Assembly (NCBI GenBank): GCA_001464765.1
Contig: LNDV01000029.1
Coordinates: forward strand, 1-64,000
Reading direction: 5' to 3'
DNA length: 64,000 nt
Origin: Betaproteobacteria bacterium Ga0077526
GTDB taxonomy: Bacteria > Pseudomonadota > Gammaproteobacteria > Burkholderiales > Ga0077523
Part shown: one piece after another, positions 8,613 through 17,076 of the stretch
Layout: each line of letters starts with the position of its first letter
Position numbering within the stretch: the first letter of the stretch is position 1
Notes under the pieces: model-generated
What the model was told of the DNA's origin: nothing
The model's database searches: none
Seen by the model: only the letters and a program-made list of their open reading frames with translations
Made by a program: the position numbers and the translations under genes

Positions 8613-9573
8613 GGCAGCGCCGACGGGCCAGGCCGCGATTCATCACGCGCCAGATCGCTCTCACCGTTGCGCGGCGCTGTTCCTGCACGCTTCTCCGTTT
8701 AGCCCACACTCGTGGCAGACCGCGAACTGCGTCGATCTTGGCCCGCCACAGGACGCGGCCGCGGCCGCGTCCTGCAAAGACGCCGAGCGCCACCATGTTC
8801 ATGAGCAGATGCACCGGGAGGCACACCCAGAACAGGATGCCGGGCACGTTCTTCACGTAGGTCCAGACGAGATTCCGGTGTCCGTGATAGATCGCAAAGT
8901 CGCTGTCGACGCCGGTGAGTCCTGAACCGACGTGCGCAACCTTCGCGGCGGGCACATAGAGAAAGCGCTTGCCGCACAGACGGAGCCGGAAACCAAGATC
9001 GACATCCTCGCCGTAGCAGAAGAAATCCTCGTCGAAGCCGCCGACGAGGCGAAGGTCGCTGGCGCGATACAGGGCGGCCGCGGCACAAGGCGAGAAGATC
9101 TCGTGCGACGTCGAGAACGCGGCGGAATCGGAGCAGCCGTGCCCTTCGCGCCAATACAGGCCGGAAAGATGATAGACGTCGCCCACGCCGTCGAGTCTGC
9201 GGCTGTCGTCAGCAGCCCGCATATGGCAGCCGAAACCCGAAAATGTCGGGTGCTGCCGCGAAGCGCTCACCAGACTGTCGAGCCATTCAGGGTCCGGAAA
9301 CGCGTCGGGATTCAGCAGGGCCACCCAGGGTGCGCTGACACAGGTCAGCAAAGCCAGATTGTTCGCAGCGGCAAAGCCGATGTTGTGCGGCGATCGCACG
9401 ATTTGCATCGGGATGTCGGACTCCGGAAGCAAATCGACCGACCCGTCGTCGCTGTCGTTGTCCACCACGATGATCCGGAAGTCGCGGAACACCTGGGCCT
9501 GAAGCGCGCCAATGGCCCGCGCGAGATAGGCGCCTCCGTTGTAGTTCACCACGATGACATCGACGCTTCGCAT
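8584..9573 (-). CDS. Family 2 glycosyltransferase, rhamnosyltransferase-like
   Basis: The start chosen is the ATG at 9573 (329 residues), because the GT2 fold begins immediately (VDVIVVNYNGG) and GGAG lies just upstream; the frame stays open to 9795. The GT-A motifs are VVDNDSDDGS, ALLNPDAFPDP (DxD-like) and FFCYGEDVDLGFRLRLCG, the ED signature of the acceptor site, as in WbbL-type rhamnosyltransferases. The C-terminus has a membrane-like helix (LFWVCLPVHLLMNMVALGVFAG), so it is probably inner-membrane associated. Donor sugar unknown. It is a lone minus-strand gene between plus-strand modules, with 3' ends overlapping by 29 bases. Confidence 0.8.
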   Translation of the reverse strand: MRSVDVIVVNYNGGAYLARAIGALQAQVFRDFRIIVVDNDSDDGSVDLLPESDIPMQIVRSPHNIGFAAANNLALLTCVSAPWVALLNPDAFPDPEWLDSLVSASRQHPTFSGFGCHMRAADDSRRLDGVGDVYHLSGLYWREGHGCSDSAAFSTSHEIFSPCAAAALYRASDLRLVGGFDEDFFCYGEDVDLGFRLRLCGKRFLYVPAAKVAHVGSGLTGVDSDFAIYHGHRNLVWTYVKNVPGILFWVCLPVHLLMNMVALGVFAGRGRGRVLWRAKIDAVRGLPRVWAKRRSVQEQRRATVRAIWRVMNRGLARRRCPTPPPAGGV

Positions 9574-9643
9574 ATTCTCCGGCTCTGGCGCGAAACCGAC
9601 CCGCGTCCGGCGAACGGTATCCGCCGCGGGCGCTTCCGGTCCG

Positions 9644-9649
9644 TATAAT
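9644..9649 (+). promoter_or_regulatory. Possible -10 element in divergent gap
   Basis: A perfect TATAAT lies in the 235-base gap between the two divergent GT2 genes, about 160 bases before the plus-strand GT2 start. No good -35 hexamer is seen at 16-18 bases upstream, so this is weak support for a promoter of the 9809 gene. Confidence 0.22.
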
Positions 9650-9808
9650 GACATCGGAGCGGCATTCTTTCCTCTCGAGAGACAAGTCGTCGCTTCCGGT
9701 GTGGCGCCGGAATTGACCAGGGGGTCGGCGCGCAAGCCGGCAAGTCGCGTCCAAGTACCCGACCGATAGAGCGTCGGGATCTGCTCCCAGGCCAATCTCG
9801 CGCACTAC

Positions 9809-10705
9809 ATGGCGTCCGTCGTCAGCGTTATCCTGGTGTCGTTTCAGTCGCAGAACGAGATTGCCGGTTGCCTTCGGCACCTCCGCGCATCGGGCGTCCC
9901 GCTCGAAGTCATCGTCATCGACAACGCGTCCAGTGACGGAACGGTGCAGGTTGTCCAGGGGGAGATTCATGGCTTTCATCGAGGGGTCCTGATTCGCAAC
10001 TCCACGAACCTTGGCTTCGCGGTGGCAGTCAATCAAGGTATTGCTGGTAGCACGGGGGAATTTCTGCTTCTGCTCAATCCCGATTGCTATGTCAGTCCCA
10101 ACGCCATCTCTCAGGTGGTCCAGGAACTATGGACGGACTCCAAAGCCGGCATGGCCGGCTGCCTCTTGCTGAACCCCGACGGGACGGAACAGTCGGGTGC
10201 CCGTCGCTATATCCCGACGCCTTGGCGGGCCCTCATGCGCGTCATCAAGGTCGACAGACGGTTTCCACGCATCCGTCGCTTGAGCGGGTTCGTCATGGTC
10301 GAGGAGCCCTTGCCAGCGACCACGGTCGCTGTCGAAGCGGTGTCCGGCGCATTCATGATGGTCAGGCGGGCGGCGCTCGCCGAGGTCGGTGTACTGGACG
10401 AAGGGTATTTCATGCACTGCGAGGACCTCGACTGGTGCATGCGATTCCGGGACAAAGGCTGGCGCATCCTTTTCGTTCCCAACGCCCGTGCGATCCACGA
10501 TCGGGGGCGCAGCAGCCGGTCGCGGCCGATTCGGGTCGAGTGGCACAAGCATCGCGGGATGGTGCGGTTCTATCGGAAGTTCTTCCGCTATCGGTACCCG
10601 GGTGTTCTGATGTGGTTCGTCGTCGTCGCGGTGTATGCCCGATTCGTCGCCAAAGCCATTGCCATCGGTGTCACCGAGCGGTTGCGACAGGTCTTTGCGC
10701 GGTAA
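9809..10705 (+). CDS. Family 2 glycosyltransferase, rhamnosyltransferase-like
   Basis: 298 residues. GT2 motifs are clear: SVILVSFQSQNEI at the start, VIDNASSDGT near 36-45, LLLLNPDCYV near 90, and GYFMHCEDLDWCMRFRDKGW near 200-220, the same layout as WbbL/RfbN rhamnosyltransferases. The C-terminus contains a hydrophobic helix (VLMWFVVVAVYARFVAKAIAI). Expected to add a sugar to a lipid-linked glycan at the inner membrane. Distinct in sequence from its divergent GT2 neighbour at 8584-9573. The stop is followed after 1 base by the start of the SDR gene, suggesting a two-gene operon. The ribosome binding site before 9809 is poor. Confidence 0.82.
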   Translation: MASVVSVILVSFQSQNEIAGCLRHLRASGVPLEVIVIDNASSDGTVQVVQGEIHGFHRGVLIRNSTNLGFAVAVNQGIAGSTGEFLLLLNPDCYVSPNAISQVVQELWTDSKAGMAGCLLLNPDGTEQSGARRYIPTPWRALMRVIKVDRRFPRIRRLSGFVMVEEPLPATTVAVEAVSGAFMMVRRAALAEVGVLDEGYFMHCEDLDWCMRFRDKGWRILFVPNARAIHDRGRSSRSRPIRVEWHKHRGMVRFYRKFFRYRYPGVLMWFVVVAVYARFVAKAIAIGVTERLRQVFAR

Positions 10706-10706
10706 C

Positions 10707-11621
10707 GTGCTGCCCGTGTTGCGCGATGAGATTCGATCCATAGGCGCAGCCCCAGTGGTCGTGGTCGGCGGGTCGAGCCAGATTCGCCATTTCCTTCTTC
10801 CTCGGCTGGTGAACGCAGGCTACCCGGTGACCGTCTTTACCCGAGGTGAGCACGCGAGCAACCCCGACGTTCGCTGGGTGACTGCGAGCCACGACGGGCT
10901 CGGTGACGCGATCGTTGCGCTGGGGCACTGCCCTACCCTAATCTGGCTTGCCCCGCTGCCGGCTTTGCCGGCGCTGTTCGACAAACTGGTCGATGCTGGC
11001 GTACAAAGGGTCATCGCCTTTGGCACGACCAGCCGCTTCTACAAAGGCGCTGCCTCGAGCTCGCGAGACCGGGATCTCGCGACGCGAATGGCCTGCGCGG
11101 AAGAGGCGCTCGGTGTCGCATGCGCAGACGCTGGCGTGGCGATCACGCTCTTTCGCCCCACGCTTGTATACGGTTGCGGCATGGATGAGAACGTCATGTT
11201 CATCGCCAGCACCATTCGGCGCTTCGGGTTCTTTCCGGTAGTCGGCGGTGGAGCCGGCTTGCGCCAACCGGTCCACGCGGATGACCTTGCGGCCGCATGC
11301 CTCTCCGCCCTGGAACGCCCTGAGTCCTTTGGCAAGGCGTACAACCTCAGCGGCGGCTCGACGCTTTCGTATCGCGACATGGTGGTGGCGATCTTCAAGG
11401 CAATGGGCCGCACGCCCAGGATCGTCGACGTGCCGGTTCCGCTGCTTCGATTTGCCATCCGCTGTGCCCGCCTCTTGCCGGGGCTCGGCTACCTTTCGGC
11501 CGATATGGCGGACCGGATCTCCCGTGATCTCTGCTTCGAACATGGCGACGCTGTCCGCGATCTCGGATACGCGCCGCGGGCGTTCACTCTGGATTCGCTC
11601 GCACTGGGAGCCAGGGCGTGA
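10707..11621 (+). CDS. NAD(P)-dependent SDR-like epimerase/reductase
   Basis: 304 residues from the GTG at 10707, one base after the preceding stop; the GTG at 10716 is an alternative. The protein is an atypical or extended SDR: VVVVGGSSQIRHFLLPRLV at the dinucleotide-binding site, ITLFRPTLVYGCG and a NLSGG segment typical of NAD-dependent epimerases. The usual YxxxK is replaced by a region around FGTTSRFYKGAASSS, so the catalytic residues are not certain. Likely a nucleotide-sugar or lipid-linked-sugar reductase/epimerase. It is cotranscribed with the upstream GT2. Confidence 0.7.
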   Translation: MLPVLRDEIRSIGAAPVVVVGGSSQIRHFLLPRLVNAGYPVTVFTRGEHASNPDVRWVTASHDGLGDAIVALGHCPTLIWLAPLPALPALFDKLVDAGVQRVIAFGTTSRFYKGAASSSRDRDLATRMACAEEALGVACADAGVAITLFRPTLVYGCGMDENVMFIASTIRRFGFFPVVGGGAGLRQPVHADDLAAACLSALERPESFGKAYNLSGGSTLSYRDMVVAIFKAMGRTPRIVDVPVPLLRFAIRCARLLPGLGYLSADMADRISRDLCFEHGDAVRDLGYAPRAFTLDSLALGARA

Positions 11622-11679
11622 AAAGGAGGCGGTGGAGAGGAGATGGCGCCCCTGATCTGTCAGGCGGCCCCTCCTCGAG

Positions 11680-12261
11680 ATGCCCATGGCTGACCGCAAA
11701 CCGCCAATAACCCTAAAGTCCCGTCGCCGAATCGCCGAAAACCAGGTTTTCGATGTGTACTTCGGCCACAACGTCCACGAAGGCGGCGGCGAGGTGCCCA
11801 CCTATCTCGTGGTGGCCCCGAAGGCCGTGTCGCCAGACGTGGTGACGGGGGTCAGCGTGCTCCCTGTGATCGGCGACCGGGTGGGCCTGCTCCGACTGCA
11901 CCGTCATGCCATCGGGGCGATGACCTGGGAGGTGCCCCGGGGGTTCGTGGAGGTCGGCGAACCGGCTGCCGTGTCGGCGGCTCGCGAGCTGGAGGAGGAG
12001 GTCGGGCTGCGCGTCTAGGCGGCGAACCTGGCAAGTGCCGGGCTCATGACGCCCTAGGCGGGAGTCATCGCGGCCCGCGTCGCGCTCTTCATCGCCCGGG
12101 ACTGCGAGCCGATACGTGACTTCGCAGCAGACGAGATGGGACATTCGGCATTCGTGTGATTCAACCTGGAGGAGGCACTGGCCATGGCAAAGTCATCCGA
12201 GATTCAGGATCCGTCGACGCTTCTGCTCCTCTATCGTCTCGCCATCGATGCCCTGCGGTGA
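11680..12261 (+). pseudogene. NUDIX hydrolase gene broken by three in-frame stops
   Basis: One continuous frame encodes a NUDIX hydrolase of about 193 codons, but it contains TAG at 12016, TAG at 12055 and TGA at 12157 before the terminal TGA at 12259. The first 112 residues include a perfect NUDIX box (G-x5-E-x7-REUxEExGU) at GFVEVGEPAAVSAARELEEEVGL. Beyond the stops the frame still gives family-like sequence: AANLASAGLMTP, AGVIAARVALFIARDCEPIR, ADEMGHSAFV, then FNLEEALAMAKSSEIQDPST. There is no frameshift; each stop is one base from a plausible codon (GAG, GAG, TGG). In life it would hydrolyse ADP-ribose-like nucleotides. The truncated 112-residue product keeps the box but lacks the C-terminal fold. 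It sits between two polysaccharide modules and may be an ancestral chromosomal gene. Confidence 0.8.
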
Positions 12262-12294
12262 GACTCCGGCGACGCTGTCGGGAGGCCCGGTCTC

Positions 12295-15147
12295 GTGACT
12301 GATCCGAAGTCGGCGCTCCACGACGGACTGCGCTTTCCCCGGCCGCTCGCGGTCTGGGCGATGGCGTTCGGGTATGCCCTGCTCGCTGCCCTGCTGTTCC
12401 AGAAGCTGATCCTTCCGAGTCTTCCGTCGCTCCACGGCGCCCATGGTCTGCTGAAGAACGATGCGTTGTTCTTCCACGACACGGCGGTCGATCTGGCGCG
12501 GCAGATTCACGGGTCCGGCTGGGCCATGCTCGAACTGTTCTCGTTTTCCGGGCTGTCCGGCAACGTGAAGCTGCTCGCGGCGGTGTATGCGCTGTTCGGT
12601 GTCGACCCGGCCTGGTTCCTCCCGATCACGTGCGCGCTGCATGCGCTGGCCGCGGTCCTGCTGTATCGCCTCGGCGCGCTGCTTTGGCCCGGACGGACGG
12701 GGCAACTCGGCGGGCTGATCGCCGCCGCCCTCTTTACGCTCTCGCCGACGTCGCTTCAGTGGTACGGGCAGAACCACAAGGACGCCTTCGCGATTGCGGG
12801 GACGCTGCTCGTGGTGCATGCCTGGATTCGCGGTCTGGTGCCGGACTGGGGCGATCGCAAGGCCATGCTGGTGAACGTTCTCCTCGCCTCGGTCGGTGCC
12901 GTTCTCGTCCTGTTCGTGCGCTCCTACCTGCTGCAGATCCTGCTGGGAGCCATGGTGGCAGGGACGCTGCTCGCCTGGGCAGCGGGTCTCGCGCTGAAGC
13001 GCCGCAACCCGGAAGAGGCCATGTCGATTCCGCGGGCCCTGCTGCCCGTCGTCGTCGTGGCGGCCTTCGTCGCGGCCACACCGCGCCATCAGGTCATGGA
13101 ACTCGTGCTGGCCGTGGACGACATCTCCACGACCAGCCACGCGCATTGGGAGTGGGAAGCCACCGACACGTTGCCCGTGCCGGTCGATCAGGCCCTGCGC
13201 AAGCTCTCCACCACGCGGGCCCATTTCGCGTCGAGCGGCCAGTCGGCCGGATCCATCGTCGACGGCGACCGGCTACCGGACGATGCCTTCGAGGCCCTGG
13301 CCTTCCTGCCCCGGGCGCTCGCCATCGGCCTGTTTGCGCCGTTCCCGGACACCTGGGTCGAGCGCCCGACGGTCGTCCGCCTGATCGGCGCGTTCGAGAC
13401 GCTGGTCTGGTACGTCATTGCGCCCGGCATCCTGCTCTTCGCGTTCCGCCGGCCGACGGTCAACCTGTTCGCTTCCCTTGGGTTCGCTGCCGTCGCGCTC
13501 ACCATCATGGGCTACGCAGAGCCGGTGGTCGGCACCCTTTACCGCCTGCGCTTCGGCATCTGGGTACTGCTCCTGCTCGCGGGCGCCGTGGGCTGGGCGC
13601 ATGCGGCGCTTCGGCTGCTCGACCGGGTCGACCAACCCCGGAGAAACTCGGCGAGTCCGGCAGAGAGTCCCGGCGAAGCACGCTCCCGCGGTGGCATGAC
13701 GGGCCTCGCCTCCGACGGCGGTATCGTGCTGCTGCTCTGGGGCTTCAGCCTCGTCGGTTTCCTCATCCGCGATCTCGTGCTCGTCGGTACCCAGGGTCTC
13801 GACGCCCAGTTGGGCGCATTCTTCGCGGCGGCGATGGTGCCGATGTTCTTCTTCGCATTTCTGTCCGCGCCGATGGCCGACGCGCTCACCGGGCCGTTTC
13901 TCGGTGCCGACCACGCGACACGGCGTCGGATGATCGGGGCCTCGCTCGGCTGGTCCGCGCTCGTGTTTCTCCTGATCGGTGCGGCGCTTTACGTCTGGGC
14001 CGAGCCCGTGATGGCCGTGGTGCTGTCCGGGGCAGACGCGTCGACACTCCGTGAGTCCGCGCGCATGCTCCGCTGGAGCATTCCCTTCCTCGCTTGCTCC
14101 GGGTGGACCGTGATCGGCGCCGCCGTGCTGAACGCCGGACGCCGCTCACGGGTCGTGGCCTTCGCGCAGTTGTGCGTGCCCATCATCGCGGTCGCGGCTT
14201 TCCTTGTCCTCGGCGATTCCCTGGGCGTGATGGCCGTCGTCTACGGCATGCTGGCCGGGATGGCGATCAATACCGCGATCGTTTCCTGGGCGGCCGCGCG
14301 GGCCGGCTATCCGCTGCTGCCGTCGCTCGAAGTCGGCGATCTGCCGCTGAGGGATGTCCTCGGGCGCTATGCCGCGCTGGGGGCTGCCGCGTTGTTTGCT
14401 GCGGGGACGGTGCCGCTCAATTTCACGTTCGCGGGCATGCTCGGGGCGGATGCCGTCCCGGCGTGGGCGTTCGCCTCCAAACTCGTGCAGGTCTTCACGA
14501 CCACCGTCGGCTTCGCCATCGGCGCCGTGGTACTGCCGCATCTGGGCACGCTCGTGGCGGCGCGGAGCCGTGCTCAGCTTCGCGATGACACCGTGTTCCT
14601 GCTCGTCATCGGTGCCTGGGTTTCCGCGCTCTGCGCCCTCGCGGTCGATGCGCTCGCCGAGCCCCTCGCGGTCGCGCTCCTCGCCGGCGACCGGATCTCG
14701 GCTGCGCAGGCCTCCCAGCTGGCCGACATTCTCCGGATCGGCGCCCTCCAGCTGCCGTTCGTGGTCTCCGGTGCCGTTCTGGCGAAGGTCGCCGCCGTGG
14801 CCGGCGGCTCGTGGCGGGCCACGTTGGCGGCCGCAGTCGGTTTCGCGGTGAATCTCGGTGCGAATGTCATGCTGGCGCCGATCCTCGGTGTCGAAGGGGT
14901 GGCATTCGCCTCCACCGCAGGGGCTGGCATGGCATCGGTGACCATGCTGCTCCTTGCGCGCAGGCGCGCGGACCTGGCTTTCCGGGATGTCGTGCTGGTC
15001 TGCGGTCTCTGGGCCGGTGTGGCGATCCTCGGGGCGGCCGTCACGACGCGGAGTCTCGCGATTGCGCTGGTGTCCGTCGTGGTTCTGGCCACCGTGGCGC
15101 GCATGCAGTGGGTCGGCTTCGCGAGCAGGGAAGGCGTCGCCCGATGA
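12295..15147 (+). CDS. MurJ-like flippase with long N-terminal membrane extension
   Basis: 950 residues. The N-terminal half (about 1-450) has an estimated 8-10 hydrophobic helices and a soluble loop with NDALFFHDTAVDLARQI, resembling GT39/PMT-like or polymerase-like membrane proteins. A Ser/Pro/Gly-rich linker (about 445-470) follows. The C-terminal half (about 475-945) has the repeated helices of a MurJ/MVF-type lipid-linked oligosaccharide flippase (GFLIRDLVLVG, a region resembling PFVVSGAVLAKV, then GVEGVAFAST). Normal MurJ is about 510 residues, so this is roughly double length and looks like a fusion. The likely role is moving a lipid-linked glycan across the inner membrane, with the front part possibly adding or polymerising sugars. 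Start is GTG at 12295. High GC like the right part of the locus. Overlaps gmhB by ATGA. Confidence 0.7.
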   Translation: MTDPKSALHDGLRFPRPLAVWAMAFGYALLAALLFQKLILPSLPSLHGAHGLLKNDALFFHDTAVDLARQIHGSGWAMLELFSFSGLSGNVKLLAAVYALFGVDPAWFLPITCALHALAAVLLYRLGALLWPGRTGQLGGLIAAALFTLSPTSLQWYGQNHKDAFAIAGTLLVVHAWIRGLVPDWGDRKAMLVNVLLASVGAVLVLFVRSYLLQILLGAMVAGTLLAWAAGLALKRRNPEEAMSIPRALLPVVVVAAFVAATPRHQVMELVLAVDDISTTSHAHWEWEATDTLPVPVDQALRKLSTTRAHFASSGQSAGSIVDGDRLPDDAFEALAFLPRALAIGLFAPFPDTWVERPTVVRLIGAFETLVWYVIAPGILLFAFRRPTVNLFASLGFAAVALTIMGYAEPVVGTLYRLRFGIWVLLLLAGAVGWAHAALRLLDRVDQPRRNSASPAESPGEARSRGGMTGLASDGGIVLLLWGFSLVGFLIRDLVLVGTQGLDAQLGAFFAAAMVPMFFFAFLSAPMADALTGPFLGADHATRRRMIGASLGWSALVFLLIGAALYVWAEPVMAVVLSGADASTLRESARMLRWSIPFLACSGWTVIGAAVLNAGRRSRVVAFAQLCVPIIAVAAFLVLGDSLGVMAVVYGMLAGMAINTAIVSWAAARAGYPLLPSLEVGDLPLRDVLGRYAALGAAALFAAGTVPLNFTFAGMLGADAVPAWAFASKLVQVFTTTVGFAIGAVVLPHLGTLVAARSRAQLRDDTVFLLVIGAWVSALCALAVDALAEPLAVALLAGDRISAAQASQLADILRIGALQLPFVVSGAVLAKVAAVAGGSWRATLAAAVGFAVNLGANVMLAPILGVEGVAFASTAGAGMASVTMLLLARRRADLAFRDVVLVCGLWAGVAILGAAVTTRSLAIALVSVVVLATVARMQWVGFASREGVAR

Positions 15148-15725
15148 ACGCGGACGGTGCCGGTCGTCCGGCAGTATTCCTCGATCGGGACGGCACGCTC
15201 AACGTCGAGAAGAACTACCTCTATCGGATCGAGGACTGGGAGTGGATTCCCGGATGCGTGGAGGCCATCGCGGAGCTGAACGCCGCGGGGGTTCCGGTCA
15301 TCGTCGTTACCAACCAGGCGGGCATCGCGCGCGGTCTCTACACGGAGGCCGATCTGTTCCGTCTGCACGAGTTCGTCGGCAGCGAACTCGCCCGAGCTGG
15401 TGCTCGGGTGGATGGCTTCTACCACTGCCCGCATCATCCGGACTTCGGTGACCGCCTCGATTGCGACTGTCGCAAGCCCCGTCCGGGAATGCTCCGGCGG
15501 GCGGCGGACGAGCATGGCATCGACCTGACCCGTTCCTGGGTGATCGGCGACCGGGAAACCGACGTGGAAGCCGCCCTGGCCTGCGGGGCGCGGCCCGTCC
15601 TCGTCGAAACCGGCTACGGCGCCAGAACCCGCGCGCTGCTGACCCGTCCGGTGGAGCAGTTTCCGAGCGCGGCGCAGGCGATTTCCGGGATCCTGAACCG
15701 GCTACGGGATACTCCGGCATCCTGA
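15144..15725 (+). CDS. gmhB: D-glycero-D-manno-heptose 1,7-bisphosphate 7-phosphatase
   Basis: 193 residues; the usual GmhB length is about 190. HAD-superfamily motifs: FLDRDGTLN (nucleophile Asp and acid/base Asp), VVTNQAGIARG (motif II), CRKPRPGML with the motif III Lys, and WVIGDRETDVEAA (motif IV). The zinc-binding loop CPHHPDFGDRLDCDC is characteristic of GmhB. It removes the C7 phosphate in heptose nucleotide synthesis. Start ATG overlaps the flippase stop as ATGA. Together with the HldE-like protein at 6376 it argues that heptose is made for this polysaccharide; gmhA and hldD are not in the window. Confidence 0.85.
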   Translation: MNADGAGRPAVFLDRDGTLNVEKNYLYRIEDWEWIPGCVEAIAELNAAGVPVIVVTNQAGIARGLYTEADLFRLHEFVGSELARAGARVDGFYHCPHHPDFGDRLDCDCRKPRPGMLRRAADEHGIDLTRSWVIGDRETDVEAALACGARPVLVETGYGARTRALLTRPVEQFPSAAQAISGILNRLRDTPAS

Positions 15726-16357
15726 CGGCGGCGCGATCGCCGCGTCTACTTCCGGGGGAGCGCTCGGTGGAGCGACTCCGAGCGTTTGCGTGCGATGCCA
15801 TCCCAACGTTTGACCTGAGCTTCACAGGGACTTCAGTATCCTGCGACCGCCTCCACCGCTGGTCCGCAAGGAAGTGTTGTCGCGCAATGGGGCATCACGT
15901 TTAGGACACGGCGTTGTGGAGTCTCACCACTCATGATGGCGGACGGTCGAGCGCGTACAGTCCGCCTATGGGGGGCGGGGAGCGAGTGGCGTCGGATTCT
16001 GGCCGGGGAAAGGAACTCCTTGTTGCTGAGGGTCGTCGCCACGCCCGAAAGCAAGTCGAGATAACAGCGGTCAGCGAGGCGCCTGGCAATCCTGACTGAG
16101 CTAGCGACTACACTTGTCGCCGATTGAGTGCATGGTCGTACGCGGGTCGAGCTTAGCGTGTGAAGGTTGTCTAGGCGCTTTGGGCAGGACTCCGAGGTGC
16201 TGGTCGTCCAGAGATTCTCGTGCACGATAGGGGGCACGCCGCAGACCATATGCAGTGGGGTGAAGCGTTCGATGACGCTTGACCAAACTCCGGTTTCGAC
16301 GATGGCGTGTGCGGCTATCGGACGCCTACATCTAAACACATGGGGCAGGGCAAGAAA
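15726..16357. other. Non-coding gap, no gene recognised
   Basis: About 630 bases between gmhB and the acetyltransferase gene. All frames on both strands contain stops or only composition-driven short frames; a minus-strand frame at 15833-16678 is mostly the shadow of the acetyltransferase. No tRNA, terminator or transposase was recognised. The composition shifts here from high GC to the lower GC of the next module, so it may be a recombination junction holding unrecognisable gene remnants. Confidence 0.4.
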
Positions 16358-17071
16358 ATGATCGAATCCGAGTTGGGTCAGGGTGAAACTCAGCGACCTG
16401 GCGTCCTTCTGTGGGGAGGCAAAGGGAAAGCGCGCGTCGTCGAGGAGATGCTGAGGGAAAGCGGTGTCGGCATCGTGCAGGTTATCTTTGATACAACGCT
16501 CCAGGTTCCTGAGTTCGCCACGAGTGCATTCTTTACTAGTGATATCGCTACCCTGAAGGAACGACTCGGCACGGTGTCTCACTTCGTGGTGTGCATGGGC
16601 GGCGATCACGGATTTGCCCGACTGAAGACTGCGGGCTATCTTGAACGGATTGGCTTGCAGCCATTGTCGGTTGTGCACGAGCGGAGCTTCGTCGAACCTA
16701 CTTCCTCTCTAGGTCAGGGTTGTCAGGTGATGCCCTGCGCAGTCGTGCACAAATTCGTGTCGATCGGCGATCACACCGTCATCAATACCAGTGCCACCAT
16801 CGATCACGAGTGCGTCATTGGCAGCGGTGTACACGTCATGGGCAGTGCCGCAGTGGCGGGGCGCGTCGAGATCGGGGACTACGCGACGATCGGAACCAAC
16901 GCGACCGTGCTTCCGTTTCTGAAGATCGGCGAGGGGGCTTACGTGGGAGCGGGTGCCGTCGTGACGAAAAACGTGGAACCCTACACCGTGGTGGCAGGCG
17001 TTCCTGCCAGAGTTCTCCGGAAACAGACGCTGCAGTTCAATGAAGACATTCTTTTGGAACTAGTGACATAG
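16358..17071 (+). CDS. NeuD/PglD-type sugar O- or N-acetyltransferase
   Basis: 237 residues from the ATG at 16358, chosen because a purine-rich GGGGCAGGGCAAG precedes it; ATG 16340 and GTG 16307 are upstream alternatives. The N-terminal domain is PglD_N-like (VLLWGGKGKARVVEEML binds nucleotide sugar). The C-terminal part is a left-handed beta-helix of hexapeptide repeats (VINTSATIDHECVIGSGVHV, GAYVGAGAVVTKNVEPYTVV, AGVPARVLRK) that binds acetyl-CoA. Such enzymes acetylate amino groups or hydroxyls of UDP/CDP-sugars. Possible substrate: the 4-amino sugar made by the nearby DegT aminotransferase (inference). It is convergent with the FkbM gene 5 bases downstream. Confidence 0.8.
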   Translation: MIESELGQGETQRPGVLLWGGKGKARVVEEMLRESGVGIVQVIFDTTLQVPEFATSAFFTSDIATLKERLGTVSHFVVCMGGDHGFARLKTAGYLERIGLQPLSVVHERSFVEPTSSLGQGCQVMPCAVVHKFVSIGDHTVINTSATIDHECVIGSGVHVMGSAAVAGRVEIGDYATIGTNATVLPFLKIGEGAYVGAGAVVTKNVEPYTVVAGVPARVLRKQTLQFNEDILLELVT

Positions 17072-17076
17072 CGACA

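Noticed and set aside
9575..9795. Longer start of the GT2 gene (403 residues)
   Set aside because: The extra N-terminal residues show no GT2 similarity, and GGAG precedes the ATG at 9573, where the glycosyltransferase fold begins.
12193..13224. Minus-strand frame of 343 codons over the NUDIX relic and flippase gene
   Set aside because: Gln/Arg/Glu-rich shadow opposite a coherent membrane protein.
15833..16678. Minus-strand frame of 281 codons
   Set aside because: About 320 bases are antisense to the acetyltransferase; the remainder has no recognisable family and poor coding composition.
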